A stretch of 48,850 nucleotides of DNA from Bacteriovoracaceae bacterium (GCA_018649885.1 JABIHA010000023.1:1-48850), one strand, 5' to 3'. Counted from the stretch's first letter, positions 35,570 to 45,837 are shown. The notes: generated by a model from the letters alone, not told the origin. Numbers and translations are program-made.

Positions 35570-36301
35570 ATGAAATATATTCAATGGATCAGTCACAGAG
35601 GCCTATGCCAAAACTGTGATGAAAATTCACAGGCTTCCTTTCAAAGTGCAGTTGACGAGGGATTTAACTGGCTCGAGACAGATTTGCGAGTCACAAGCGA
35701 TCACAAAATTGTTCTCACACACGACCCCGATTTTAATAAAATAGCAGGTGTAGACAAAAAAGTCTCTGATTTGACTCTTGCCCAAGTAAAAGCTTTGGTA
35801 CTTAGACAAGGCGGTGGCATTCTAGAGCTTAATGAATTCTCTGAACAATTCTCATCGCAAAATTGGGTCTTTGATATAAAACCTGAATCAGGGGTTGAGT
35901 GCATAGGCCTTTTAGAAGACTTCTTTTCAACATTTGATGACCCTATGTTTTACCAAGAAAGAATCATATTTCTTTTCTGGGACAAAAACCATCAACGAAT
36001 ATTTGAAAATTCTTTTCCCGGTGCCACATGCTTTGCCAGAGAATATGAATGCATTAGAGCTGGAGTAAGTATTTTGGCGAGGCTACCCATTCTAGGTGGC
36101 ATTAAGAAAGGGAAAATATACTCACTGGTACCAAGCCTTTTAGGAATACCTCTTTATACAAAGAGAATTATTGATGAATACCACAAGAAAGGTGCCAAGG
36201 TTTTGGCCTACTTGCCTGAAAATTCTGTGGACATTGAAAGTGCCTACGACTGTGGCTTTGATTACATTCTCTCAAATAATCCACCTCAAAACAGAAACTG
36301 A
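35570..36301 (+). CDS. Glycerophosphodiester phosphodiesterase family protein
   Basis: GDPD enzymes hydrolyse glycerophosphodiesters to glycerol-3-phosphate and an alcohol. The catalytic HRG starts WISHRGLCQNCDENS (His near residue 9), then LETDLRVTSDHKIVLTHDPD with the metal-binding Glu and Asp and the second catalytic His. The C-terminal GFDYILSNNP is typical. No signal peptide, so the enzyme is cytoplasmic. It starts 20 bases after the histidine kinase gene. Confidence 0.9.
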   Translation: MKYIQWISHRGLCQNCDENSQASFQSAVDEGFNWLETDLRVTSDHKIVLTHDPDFNKIAGVDKKVSDLTLAQVKALVLRQGGGILELNEFSEQFSSQNWVFDIKPESGVECIGLLEDFFSTFDDPMFYQERIIFLFWDKNHQRIFENSFPGATCFAREYECIRAGVSILARLPILGGIKKGKIYSLVPSLLGIPLYTKRIIDEYHKKGAKVLAYLPENSVDIESAYDCGFDYILSNNPPQNRN

Positions 36302-36419
36302 CCTATATAAACGCACACTTGCCCTGCTCAAGATGACTAGACGCACCACAAGAATGACTAGAATCAGCATTCAGATTATGATAAATAAATCCATTCAATA
36401 ATACATAGGGGATTAACAC

Positions 36420-37355
36420 ATGAGAATTATTGTTACTTTACTGGCCTCTCTGGGCATTATTACCAGTGCCGCTGCCAAACAAAGAGTTGTACTTATCAGT
36501 GTAGATGGACTCATGGGTACACTAGTAGAAAAAGGTTACACCCCAAATATTAAAGCGGTTGCAGAAAAGGGAAATTACACCTTCCAGGCAAATTCAGTTT
36601 TACCTCCGAAGACTATCCCGGCCCACGCTTCAATGCTAACAGGACTAAAACCTCAAGATCATAAAATGATTAACAATTCCTACAATGGGAAAAGTAAAAT
36701 AGCAGTCAAAACAATATTTGACTTCCTTAAGGCCAAAAACCCTCGTCTCATAACAGCAGCGGTTGTAGGCAAGCTCAAGCTCGCCAATATCCTTTCAAAA
36801 AATGGAAGCGTTGATCACTCTTCAACACCAATCAAAGAGGACAAATACAACCCAAAGAAATGGGGTTCTATTTTGATGAGAATGGCCAACTATCGCCCTT
36901 ACCAAGAGGTGATAAAGGACGCCACGTTGACTATCAAGAGTCACGATCCCGACTTTCTATTTGTACATTTTGCTGATGTAGACTGGATGGGACACTGGTA
37001 TGGGGGATGGGATAAATACCATCAATACATCTATGGATTATTTGTTGATCATGCCATAGGCCAAATAGTCTCGCTTTTAGAGCAAAAAGATCCCAAGATG
37101 CTGGAGACAACAATCATTATTACGGCCGATCACGGCGGTCATGGAAGTGATCACGGCGTTGAAGGGCTGCACGGTGGAAAGATAAATACTTCAAGACCAG
37201 AGCTTTTAAATTATGGTATGTTTCACCCTGAAGACTACCTGATTCCTCTTGTGGCCTATGGCCCAGGATATGTCGGTGGAACTAAAATAAAGAGTCAAAA
37301 ATTTCTAACAGATATCCCAGCGATGATTGCTAAACAATTTGGCTTCACCTGGTAG
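36420..37355 (+). CDS. Exported alkaline phosphatase / type I phosphodiesterase family protein
   Basis: After a signal peptide (MRIIVTLLASLGIITSAAA) the metal-binding VVLISVDGLMG and the nucleophile threonine in PPKTIPAHASMLTG mark the nucleotide pyrophosphatase/phosphodiesterase branch of the alkaline phosphatase superfamily. LFVHFADVDWMGHWYG and ITADHGGHGSDHG supply the remaining metal ligands. Substrate unknown; together with the GDPD gene it suggests salvage of lipid or nucleotide phosphate. RBS AGGGGA. Confidence 0.9.
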   Translation: MRIIVTLLASLGIITSAAAKQRVVLISVDGLMGTLVEKGYTPNIKAVAEKGNYTFQANSVLPPKTIPAHASMLTGLKPQDHKMINNSYNGKSKIAVKTIFDFLKAKNPRLITAAVVGKLKLANILSKNGSVDHSSTPIKEDKYNPKKWGSILMRMANYRPYQEVIKDATLTIKSHDPDFLFVHFADVDWMGHWYGGWDKYHQYIYGLFVDHAIGQIVSLLEQKDPKMLETTIIITADHGGHGSDHGVEGLHGGKINTSRPELLNYGMFHPEDYLIPLVAYGPGYVGGTKIKSQKFLTDIPAMIAKQFGFTW

Positions 37356-37379
37356 AAATATCTAAAAGAGGTCAACAAA

Positions 37380-38444
<1,065 letters not shown>

Positions 38445-38471
38445 TTCTTTTCTGCGACTGGAGTATCTCTT

Positions 38472-39518
38472 TTGTCAGATTATGTATGGGGAAATAATAA
38501 AACCCAGTTTTTTTACGACCTAAGACCTGAAGTTATTTTAGATGCAATCGACCTACTTGGCCTTAAAACCACTGGCCGTTGTCTCCCTTTAAATAGCATG
38601 GAAAACCGTGTCTATGAAATAGAAGTTGACCGGCCCGATTCTGAGATTGGTAGTGAAAGTGATAAATTTGTGGTGGCAAAATTCTATCGCCCTGGAAGAT
38701 GGACCAAAGAGCAAATTTTAGAAGAGCACCAATTTCTCCTAGATTTAAAAGAAGCTGAAATTCCCGTTATTGCTCCTATGGTTTTTGAAGGGGAAACTCT
38801 TTTCGAACTTAAAGAGCAAAACTTATTCTATACTCTCTTCCCCCGAAAAGGCGGACGAGTCCCTCAAGAAATGAATACCGAGCAGCTTCAAATAATGGGT
38901 AGACTTCTTGCCCGTATCCACAATATTGGAGCTATCAAAAACTCAAATCATAGAATTAAAATCTCACCAGTTAGTTTTGGAGAGATGAATCTCAATTTTC
39001 TGTTGGAGGGTAAATTTCTTCCTCCCCATTTAGAGTCATCCTATAAAGAGGTTATTACCTCAATATGTAATTCAAGCCTCCCACTCTTTGAAGGCATTAA
39101 ATCCCACAGGATCCACGGTGACTGCCACTGGGGTAATATCATTTGGAGAGAGGAAGAAGGCCCATTTTTCATCGATTTTGATGACATGCTAGTGGGACCT
39201 GCCATTCAAGATATTTGGCTTGTAGTTCCAGGAACTGATCATTACGGCATTGAAGATCGAAGGGTATTAATTGAGGCTTATGATAGTATGAGGTCATTTG
39301 ATCACAGAGAACTCAAACTAGTTGAGCCACTCAGAGCACTGAGATTTATTCATTTTGCTGCTTGGACTGCAAAGAGATGGGAAGACCCTAGTTTTAAAAA
39401 AGCTTTTGTAAATTTTGGCACTGAAGGCCATTGGCAGGGTTTACTTAATGATCTTAAATATCAGCTCGCCCTAATTCAGAATTCTTCTACCCCCGACTCA
39501 AACCCTTATCAGTATTAA
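38472..39518 (+). CDS. srkA: SrkA-like stress-response protein kinase
   Basis: SrkA (YihE, RdoA) is a Ser/Thr kinase-like protein of the choline-kinase fold that counters envelope stress and MazF killing. Family features: MENRVYEIEV (strand), VVAKFYRPGRWTKEQILEEH with the ATP-binding lysine, RIHGDCHWGNIIW (catalytic loop) and FIDFDDMLVGPA (metal-binding Asp). Start TTG at 38472 with a GGAG nine bases upstream. Its end overlaps the convergent hydrolase gene by 32 bases. No MazEF is seen here. Confidence 0.9.
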   Translation: MSDYVWGNNKTQFFYDLRPEVILDAIDLLGLKTTGRCLPLNSMENRVYEIEVDRPDSEIGSESDKFVVAKFYRPGRWTKEQILEEHQFLLDLKEAEIPVIAPMVFEGETLFELKEQNLFYTLFPRKGGRVPQEMNTEQLQIMGRLLARIHNIGAIKNSNHRIKISPVSFGEMNLNFLLEGKFLPPHLESSYKEVITSICNSSLPLFEGIKSHRIHGDCHWGNIIWREEEGPFFIDFDDMLVGPAIQDIWLVVPGTDHYGIEDRRVLIEAYDSMRSFDHRELKLVEPLRALRFIHFAAWTAKRWEDPSFKKAFVNFGTEGHWQGLLNDLKYQLALIQNSSTPDSNPYQY

Positions 39519-40371
39519 AAAAATTCATCATCTTAGTAATAGTCTGTTCATCACGTAATATTTTAAAATGGCCGAGTCCTTGGCTTTTATAGAGCTCACT
39601 ATTTTCATTTTGAGCAGCAATGGCCTCTGCTGATTCAAAGGGCACCCACTTGTCATCACTATCATGAACTATTAAAAATTCTGTATCTGAATTGCTCACT
39701 GCCTTTTCTACGGAAACCTCACTGAGTTTTCTTCCTAGCTTTTTCTCAATTTGATCAATCAAAGTCGTTTCAATTTTTTTAGATAGACCGATAGAGCTAG
39801 AAAATGCCTTGAGGATATTTTCAAATTTATTGGGAGAGCCCATAGTCACTATTTTCTGAGGATTAAAATCCCTAGTTTCACTGGCCAGTCCTAGTGCGAC
39901 CCCACCCATTGAATGTCCTATGCCATAATCGAACGGCCCAAATTTTTCGTTTAGTTTTCTAATTATATCTACAAATTCAAATACATTTGATGAGTTTCCC
40001 GAAGAACCTCCGTGGCCTGGCCCATCAAAGGCCCAAACTTCATGACCACTTTCAATAAGAGGCTCGATCAGTTTGAAAAAATCACTGGCCTGCCCCTCCC
40101 AACCATGGACTAGAAGAGTTCTCTTTCCCTGTCCAAATTGATAAAGGGCCAGCTCTTGTCCATCTAAAGTATATTTAAGTGGGTCTTTAGTTGAGAATGG
40201 ACTTCTCTGTCTTACTTTATTAAATCTAGTTTTAGTAAAAAAATAGATAGCAAGCTTTGAGCTAAGCTCGGGTGAAAAGAACCCAATGGAATTAAGACCT
40301 TTTCCAAAGGCCTTCTTTTGTAGTTCAAAGACTTGGTTTTTCAAAATTCTAATATCAAATCTTTTGCTCAA
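39487..40371 (-). CDS. Alpha/beta hydrolase (294 aa)
   Basis: The fold is marked by LVHGWEGQASDF (oxyanion), the nucleophile elbow GIGHSMGGVALG, an acid in IVHDSDDKWVPFE and the His in GLGHFKILRD. No signal peptide; a basic N-terminal tail of about 70 residues precedes the core. The gene starts inside the TetR stop codon (ATGA overlap), so the two are coupled and the regulator probably controls the hydrolase. Substrate unknown. Confidence 0.9.
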   Translation of the reverse strand: MSKRFDIRILKNQVFELQKKAFGKGLNSIGFFSPELSSKLAIYFFTKTRFNKVRQRSPFSTKDPLKYTLDGQELALYQFGQGKRTLLVHGWEGQASDFFKLIEPLIESGHEVWAFDGPGHGGSSGNSSNVFEFVDIIRKLNEKFGPFDYGIGHSMGGVALGLASETRDFNPQKIVTMGSPNKFENILKAFSSSIGLSKKIETTLIDQIEKKLGRKLSEVSVEKAVSNSDTEFLIVHDSDDKWVPFESAEAIAAQNENSELYKSQGLGHFKILRDEQTITKMMNFFNTDKGLSRG

Positions 40372-40955
40372 GATTGTCCTCCCTTAACTGAAAGGGTATT
40401 TTTCATAGAGGTTTCAAACCTCGAAAGGGCCGACTTGTCTCTCATCACTTTTTGGTACAAATGATATGAGAGAATGTGGCCAAATATTTCTTGTGCCATT
40501 TGGTCCGGATCATTTTCACTGGGAATATCACCTGCCTCAACTGCTACCTGACAGGCACGAGACAGTGTCATGTGCAATTTTTTTAAATTTTCTTCTACCT
40601 TGATTTTTACCTTACCAGGCCTATCATCAAACTCAATGGCAGCGGCTATAAGAGGACAAGATCCATTGTCCGTAGTCCACTTGACCCAGCCATCCATGAT
40701 CGCCATAAGTCTGCCGATCCCCCTTGGCAATTTGATCGCGGGGGCCACAATTTCAGTGGTAAAGGTTTTATCTGTATAATCGAGAATCATAATTTGAAGC
40801 ATTTCTTTGGAATGAAAGTGTGCAAAGAGCCCAGACTTACTCATACCCACTTTCTTGGCCAAGCTTCCAATTGTAAGGGACTCAAGCCCAACTGTTCTGG
40901 CCAGTTGAAAGGCGGTGTCTAAAATATGAAGTTTTGTTTTATTCATCTTTTCCAT
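40368..40955 (-). CDS. TetR-family transcriptional regulator (195 aa)
   Basis: An N-terminal TetR helix-turn-helix is clear (LDTAFQLARTVGLESLTIGS, then KVGMSKSGLFAHFHSKEMLQ). The C-terminal ligand domain has a TetR_C-like layout with a CPLIAAAIEFDDRPG segment. The start could be the first or fourth codon (ATG at 40955 or 40946). It is coupled to an alpha/beta hydrolase, a common arrangement for a ligand-responsive repressor. Confidence 0.93.
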   Translation of the reverse strand: MEKMNKTKLHILDTAFQLARTVGLESLTIGSLAKKVGMSKSGLFAHFHSKEMLQIMILDYTDKTFTTEIVAPAIKLPRGIGRLMAIMDGWVKWTTDNGSCPLIAAAIEFDDRPGKVKIKVEENLKKLHMTLSRACQVAVEAGDIPSENDPDQMAQEIFGHILSYHLYQKVMRDKSALSRFETSMKNTLSVKGGQS

Positions 40956-40965
40956 GGAGACAACG

Positions 40966-40981
40966 TAGCACGATCGTTCGT
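40966..40981. promoter_or_regulatory. Candidate TetR operator
   Basis: ACGATCGT is a perfect 8-bp palindrome at 40970-40977 within an imperfect longer dyad (GCACGATCGTTCGT). It lies directly upstream of the TetR gene, between a TTGATA-like -35 and a TACGTT-like -10 on the minus strand. The position suits autorepression. Confidence 0.45.
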
Positions 40982-41135
40982 TTTTATCAATATAGGTATA
41001 TATTTGAAATTACAGGGGCATTCTAGATAAATCTTCTCCACATAGTAACATTGTCTAACAAGGACTTATTATTTCGTTAACCATGTGGACAGACTGAGTC
41101 GACTCTCCATAACATCTCCTAACGGAGATATAATT

Positions 41136-41753
41136 ATGATCATTAAGCTATTAGTTCTTTTACTAGGGTCTCAGCTCACAACCTCTTGGGCCGCATCTGA
41201 GCTCTATGACAAGCTCTTAACCCCTACCCAGTGCTCGGGTCTTGCTCGTGACCAAGTAGATGCAAAGTTAGCTGATCTTGATCTCAGGCTCAAGAATCAT
41301 AGAATTGAAACCACCATGAGAAAGCATTGGTATCAAAAATTCGAAAAAGACCTCGATTACTATGCCAAACGCCCCGTCCCTTCAAAAAAGGACTATAAGC
41401 ACCTTGCTCAGAGGATGCGCAGAAAACAGTGGAAGGCCATAAAGGATACACTTACTGCAAGACACTTTGATAAGAGCATCAATTTTCTCTCCACCACATG
41501 TGTAGTCAGCACAGACTGTGAACTCTCACCTGAGCATCTCGAAAAGCACTACCAGTTAGTGAAAGTAAAAAATGGCAAAACCTATGATGAATACCGTGTT
41601 AACTGGGATAAATGGTGGACTGTACTAACTGACTATCATGAAAAATATTTAACTAAGATTCTCTCAAACTACGGCACCACTATTGATATATTGGCCTACA
41701 GAGAGAAAGTTTTGAAGAAGTCTCAAACAATTCTTTTAGGCTGCCAGATTTAG
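41136..41753 (+). CDS. Secreted hypothetical protein (205 aa)
   Basis: From ATG 41136 (ACGGAGA upstream) the product has a signal peptide (MIIKLLVLLLGSQLTTSWAA) and a helical, basic mature part with cysteines at CSGLARD, TCVVSTDCEL and GCQI that could pair. Family unknown. A longer frame from 41085 would hide the signal peptide and is rejected. Confidence 0.75.
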   Translation: MIIKLLVLLLGSQLTTSWAASELYDKLLTPTQCSGLARDQVDAKLADLDLRLKNHRIETTMRKHWYQKFEKDLDYYAKRPVPSKKDYKHLAQRMRRKQWKAIKDTLTARHFDKSINFLSTTCVVSTDCELSPEHLEKHYQLVKVKNGKTYDEYRVNWDKWWTVLTDYHEKYLTKILSNYGTTIDILAYREKVLKKSQTILLGCQI

Positions 41754-41839
41754 CACAACATTCCACGCTGCTTCGCCAAATTGAAATCCACTCAATATTA
41801 AGATAGCCTCTTCGTTTTGGGCCACCACAGGGGATTTTC

Positions 41840-42598
41840 ATGAAAGGCACTCATTTTGTTAAGCCACTAGAGCTATCAATCGAAATCGATTCAGAGAGCT
41901 GGCACCAAGGCGAAAGCGTCACTACAAATTTAAAAATAACAAACCACTCGGCTGAGGATATTTCTCTAGAAAATTTTGGTATGAGCATAGTATATGCTGA
42001 TATCAAGAAACTAAAATCCAAAACAGTTGGTGCTTTTACCACTCTAGAAAAGAAATGTTTTGAAGCAAGCTCTCACGTCAGTTCAAAAGGCCAAATCGAG
42101 CTTGCCCATACATTTCAGCTTGAGGGAGACTGTCCTATTACCCAAAAATCAGCAAGCCCTTATATGCTCTACGGAAATTTAGAAGACCAGCACAGTTGTG
42201 GAATGCTTCAATTGAATGTCATTCCCCAAAAAATATTCTTAGATTTTATTGAAATATTTGAAAACTTCTACAGATTTAAATCAAAAGATAAGAAATCAAA
42301 AAATGGCATGGTAGACATAAAGTTTGTCCCTCCTGGCTCCAATGAGTTTGCCAAGGTAGAGTCTCTCAATCTCCAAACAAAAATTGAAGGGGATCAACTC
42401 AAATTAAAATATATGTTCAAAATTCAAGATATTGATCTCTCCTCTGGGACCATGGGGCTAGCAAAGAAAAAACGAGATTTTGAACAGGCCTTAACTCCCA
42501 AGCAATACTTACTCTACAAGGACTCTCCCAACTTAGATGGTATACGGGCCGCTATAGATGAAATATTAGATAAGGTTAGGACAAAAACACTTTTATAA
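41840..42598 (+). CDS. Cytoplasmic hypothetical protein, arrestin-like N-terminus (252 aa)
   Basis: No signal peptide. The first 130 residues (PLELSIEIDSESWHQGESV, then LKITNHSAEDISLENFGMSI) have the alternating beta pattern and WxxGExV start of arrestin/Spo0M-like folds, though I would not assign the family. The last 60 residues are helical and lysine-rich. It lies between two exported proteins on the same strand. Function unknown. Confidence 0.65.
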   Translation: MKGTHFVKPLELSIEIDSESWHQGESVTTNLKITNHSAEDISLENFGMSIVYADIKKLKSKTVGAFTTLEKKCFEASSHVSSKGQIELAHTFQLEGDCPITQKSASPYMLYGNLEDQHSCGMLQLNVIPQKIFLDFIEIFENFYRFKSKDKKSKNGMVDIKFVPPGSNEFAKVESLNLQTKIEGDQLKLKYMFKIQDIDLSSGTMGLAKKKRDFEQALTPKQYLLYKDSPNLDGIRAAIDEILDKVRTKTLL

Positions 42599-42609
42599 AA
42601 GAGGTTTTG

Positions 42610-43107
42610 ATGAAGACACTAGTTATACTATTCAATATTTTTCTTATAGGTAATCTATGGAGCGCTGAGCACTACGATGTCACTTGTAATCAAGGAGATT
42701 GTTTTAAACACGGCTGGACTATGACTGCTAGAAAAGGCGGCTACAAACTTTTCAGTAGTTGTAAAAATAGTGATTGCAAAACCTACGGCTGGGAATCCTT
42801 AGATTCTAAGGGGGATAAATTTGAGGTCTACTGCACAGGTAAAAAGTGCTTTGAGAAAGGCTGGAGCTCATTCAATACAATTGGCAAAAAAGTTTATAAG
42901 GACAAGGCCACATGTCGACATAAAAACTGCCTCAAGTATGGCTGGACTGTAAAAACTGGCTACGACAAAATGGGCGGTAATGTCACTTGTGGCAATTATG
43001 ATTGTTCTAAATATGGCGGAGTCGCTTTTTGGAGAGGCCGAGCTTCTAAAACCACCTGCACCCTTCAAAGCTGTTATACCAAAGGCTGGACTCTCACGAT
43101 TTATTAG
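42610..43107 (+). CDS. Secreted protein with six C-x4-C-x3-GW repeats
   Basis: After a signal peptide (MKTLVILFNIFLIGNLWSA) six repeats of about 24-28 residues follow. Each has a C-x4-C-x3-G-W core: CNQGDCFKHGW, CKNSDCKTYGW, CTGKKCFEKGW, CRHKNCLKYGW, CGNYDCSKYGG and CTLQSCYTKGW. Only the fifth lacks the Trp. Two cysteines per repeat suggest one disulphide each and a small beta-repeat stack or rod. I recognise no named family. Start ATG 42610 with GAGG five bases upstream, 11 bases after the previous gene. Confidence 0.85.
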   Translation: MKTLVILFNIFLIGNLWSAEHYDVTCNQGDCFKHGWTMTARKGGYKLFSSCKNSDCKTYGWESLDSKGDKFEVYCTGKKCFEKGWSSFNTIGKKVYKDKATCRHKNCLKYGWTVKTGYDKMGGNVTCGNYDCSKYGGVAFWRGRASKTTCTLQSCYTKGWTLTIY

Positions 43108-43153
43108 CCCTGACTTTTAGTGGTGCTGATAGAATTAAAAAGCTGGAAAATGA

Positions 43154-44104
43154 TTAGGTTCCCCAGGCAGGATCATCTTTGAAACTTTCTAGCTGCTCAT
43201 TTCGAAATATCTTCCTGAGTTTTCCAGCAGTTGTAAAATTGTCTTTTAGCCAGTCATATACTTCTTCGTAGTTGATTCCCAGTTTGATTGTACCTTCTTT
43301 GTTTCTTCTAAGTCCTATCATCGAAGCAGAATCTTTTTGAATGAGAAACATTAGATGTCGCCCACTAACAAATGTATTGGCCAAAACAAAATCTTCATCA
43401 AGATCAGGACTTGCTTTGAATTGGAATGTGGCATCTGTCAGAAAGTATTTATGCTTAACAAACGAAAGATCAAATGGAAGCGGTTTTTGAAAAATTCTCT
43501 TTAGCGTTCTTGAGGTGAGAACTTTTAGATAACCCGAGCTTGAATGGATCTGAGAAAGAGCTTGTAGATATTTTCCCTTCTTATCGAATACAACTCTAAC
43601 CGTAACATATCCTTCGATTCCCTTATCGCGAAATATTTTAGGATACTCAACATTGGAGCCAATATATTGATAGAGGTATTGAAAAATACTACCTCCTCCG
43701 TGATCTATTTTACTTGTAGTACCAGTGCCATCACCAAAGACACCGACAAGCTTCGCCGTATCTGGTCTGTTAAATTTATATGCAACTGAGGCTCCAGTGC
43801 CAAGTGATAATTTTTTGAATGAAAGCTTTGTAATTTGAGATTTTGACTCAACCTTTTTTTGGAGTTTGCCTTTCTTTTTTTTTGATTTTATAGGTTTCAA
43901 GTCTTTGGGTAACGACTTTAGTTTTTGAATATCCATTAACTCTACTAAAACGGGGCTTCTTAAAGGTTTAGAATAATCAGTGGGTCGATAGGTTTTTAGG
44001 TTGGCAATATTCAATAAAGATAACAAGACTCCATGAAAAAGTGCTGAAATCAAAATGCAGATAAAATAAGACTTATTCTTCTTTAAAATTCTAGCTTTCT
44101 CCAT
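43154..44104 (-). CDS. TonB-like energy-transducer protein with C-terminal extension (316 aa)
   Basis: One N-terminal transmembrane segment (SYFICILISALFHGVLLSLL) and a Lys/Pro-rich linker (KPIKSKKKKGKLQKKVESK) lead to a TonB C-terminal domain at about residues 150-210 (YPKIFRDKGIEGYVTVRVVF, then LTSRTLKRI). TonB passes proton-motive energy to outer-membrane receptors. About 100 residues follow the TonB domain, which is atypical. No ExbB/ExbD genes are in the window. The start region carries an unusual hairpin (44112-44126). Confidence 0.82.
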   Translation of the reverse strand: MEKARILKKNKSYFICILISALFHGVLLSLLNIANLKTYRPTDYSKPLRSPVLVELMDIQKLKSLPKDLKPIKSKKKKGKLQKKVESKSQITKLSFKKLSLGTGASVAYKFNRPDTAKLVGVFGDGTGTTSKIDHGGGSIFQYLYQYIGSNVEYPKIFRDKGIEGYVTVRVVFDKKGKYLQALSQIHSSSGYLKVLTSRTLKRIFQKPLPFDLSFVKHKYFLTDATFQFKASPDLDEDFVLANTFVSGRHLMFLIQKDSASMIGLRRNKEGTIKLGINYEEVYDWLKDNFTTAGKLRKIFRNEQLESFKDDPAWGT

Positions 44105-44111
44105 CTAACTC

Positions 44112-44126
44112 GGAGGTATATCCTCC
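44112..44126 (-). promoter_or_regulatory. Hairpin containing the Shine-Dalgarno of the TonB-like gene
   Basis: On the minus strand GGAGG-ATATA-CCTCC forms a 5-bp stem 7 bases before the ATG. The GGAGG is the only good ribosome site and would be hidden when the stem forms. The remaining stretch 44127-44418 is AT-rich with no supported gene. Confidence 0.45.
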
Positions 44127-44418
44127 AAGTTTCACTGAATTTAATGTATATATTGTTTTATCGCCAGATGCATAGCGCTAAACAGGTAGAACTAAAAAGT
44201 CTCGTGCTTCCTTTTTATTTAAATAATTTTTATGATTTAAATGAAATTGCCTCAAATGTTGGTCTCTTCAATGAGTTTATCTATATAAGGGAGCAATGTT
44301 AAACTGAACTTTGTTTTTGATTTCAATACTTTAGTAAACTGCTGAAATTGTAACTATATTCTTTTTCTACTTTCATACATAATTCCAGCAATGGGGATAC
44401 AAGTTCAGAGGAATTAGT

Positions 44419-45678
44419 ATGAAGGGATTTAGTTTATTCAATACGCTTGTTGCTTTTATAGTTATTGGGTGCTCCACAATTAAGAAGAATACAACCCTTG
44501 ATCATCATAAAATTTCTATAAAAAAAGAAATTGCTATGAGTAAGCAAGAAAAAGAGGCCTACGGTGAAACTTTGACCACGAGTGGTGTTTTACAATATGA
44601 ATGTAAAGGGAATATTCACACGATTAAAGGGCTCAATATTCAAAATAATGGAGCCGTCAAAATTATAGACTGCAATATATTAGATTCTAAGATTAAAGCA
44701 AAAACTCTAAGCATTGTTTACACTGATAATTATATTAAAAAAGGATTAGAAGATATTCATATTAGTAATTCTAGTTTTATGAATGTGGAAAAGCTAACTA
44801 TACAAAGTAACTTTAGTAAAAGTGAATTTAATGGCAGTTTCCTAATAAGTAAGCTCTCAACCAAAAAGATTAGAGAACTTCGTATTGAAAATGTTGATCA
44901 AATAATTAATAGCCAATTTGTGAATGCTAATATTGTCAAAATCAGCTGTCCTGAGAAATTTACCTCACATGGAGATGCTATTATAAACCAAAGCCTATCG
45001 CTTCTTAAAAATAGTGAATTTTCGTCTATTGATAAGCTTGAGATCAATAACTGCCAAGTGGATGGGATTGAGTCCTATTCTGGAAATTTCACTTATCTCC
45101 CAGGTAAGGCCTCATTGAATAATCGAATACTAAGATCAAAAATTTATGCTTCAAAATTTGTAAATTTATCAAAACTTTCAACTCTACAAAATACTTCTAT
45201 CGAAACAAAGAACTTAAATATAAAAGGACTAGAGTCCTATGATTGTATAATCCAAGACTCAAAATTATTGGTGGGAAATCAACTTCAAATTGAATATTCT
45301 AATATTGTTCGCTCAAATCTAAAATCTAAGCAAATCGTCGCACAAGACTTCCATCTTATTAACAACGCAACCATAAATGCCTCGAGTCTTGTGCTAGAAG
45401 GTGAATTGGCAAATATCAAGCAATCTAAGTTTCAAGTAAAACATTCCATACATATTAAAGACGTAGAATCTCTGTCTGAATCAACACTTTTTTCAAAAAA
45501 TATTATAATGATTCAAGATTTTACAAAAATATCCAATGTTGATGCCAGCGCTAGAGTCGTTTTGGTCCAAAATGGAAGAAGTCTAGCAAGCACTAATATA
45601 GACTTTGTGGAAAGGTTAATCATCAAGGAAGTTGAAAAAGAAGAAGAAGTGGCCAAGGACCAAGTCTCAGGTCTGTAA
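44419..45678 (+). CDS. Large putative lipoprotein, beta-helix-like (419 aa)
   Basis: A lipoprotein signal (LFNTLVAFIVIGC, acylated Cys18) precedes about 400 residues of short, repetitive hydrophobic/polar strands rich in N, S, I and K, for example LHISNSSFMNVEKLTIQSN-type turns (shown in parts) and ISNVDASARVVLVQNG. The pattern of SxF/LxI motifs spaced about 20-25 residues resembles a right-handed parallel beta-helix or adhesin stalk. Function unknown; surface attachment is an inference. Confidence 0.7.
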   Translation: MKGFSLFNTLVAFIVIGCSTIKKNTTLDHHKISIKKEIAMSKQEKEAYGETLTTSGVLQYECKGNIHTIKGLNIQNNGAVKIIDCNILDSKIKAKTLSIVYTDNYIKKGLEDIHISNSSFMNVEKLTIQSNFSKSEFNGSFLISKLSTKKIRELRIENVDQIINSQFVNANIVKISCPEKFTSHGDAIINQSLSLLKNSEFSSIDKLEINNCQVDGIESYSGNFTYLPGKASLNNRILRSKIYASKFVNLSKLSTLQNTSIETKNLNIKGLESYDCIIQDSKLLVGNQLQIEYSNIVRSNLKSKQIVAQDFHLINNATINASSLVLEGELANIKQSKFQVKHSIHIKDVESLSESTLFSKNIIMIQDFTKISNVDASARVVLVQNGRSLASTNIDFVERLIIKEVEKEEEVAKDQVSGL

Positions 45679-45761
45679 CTAAGGTCCTGCCATAAAAATC
45701 CCATTGTGACCCTTACAGAATATACTTTGTATTTTAGAGAGCAGGGCGTTGTAAAATTGCT

Positions 45762-45790
45762 CACACGTTAGCGCCGTAATGCAACGTGTG
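45762..45790 (+). promoter_or_regulatory. CACACGTT inverted repeat upstream of the DUF77 gene
   Basis: CACACGTT at 45762-45769 is perfectly repeated in inverse at 45783-45790 around 13 bases, 48 bases before the start codon. No T-run follows. It may be an operator or an RNA hairpin in the 5' leader. Confidence 0.4.
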
Positions 45791-45837
45791 CGCCAAAGGG
45801 ATTTCAAATATATTTAATCCATAGAAAGGAAAACTTT

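Noticed and set aside
36171..36401. Short basic frame after the GDPD gene (including a peptide from 36333)
   Set aside because: It mostly overlaps the GDPD gene, and the rest is a low-complexity repeat of ACTAGA-like codons without a good ribosome site.
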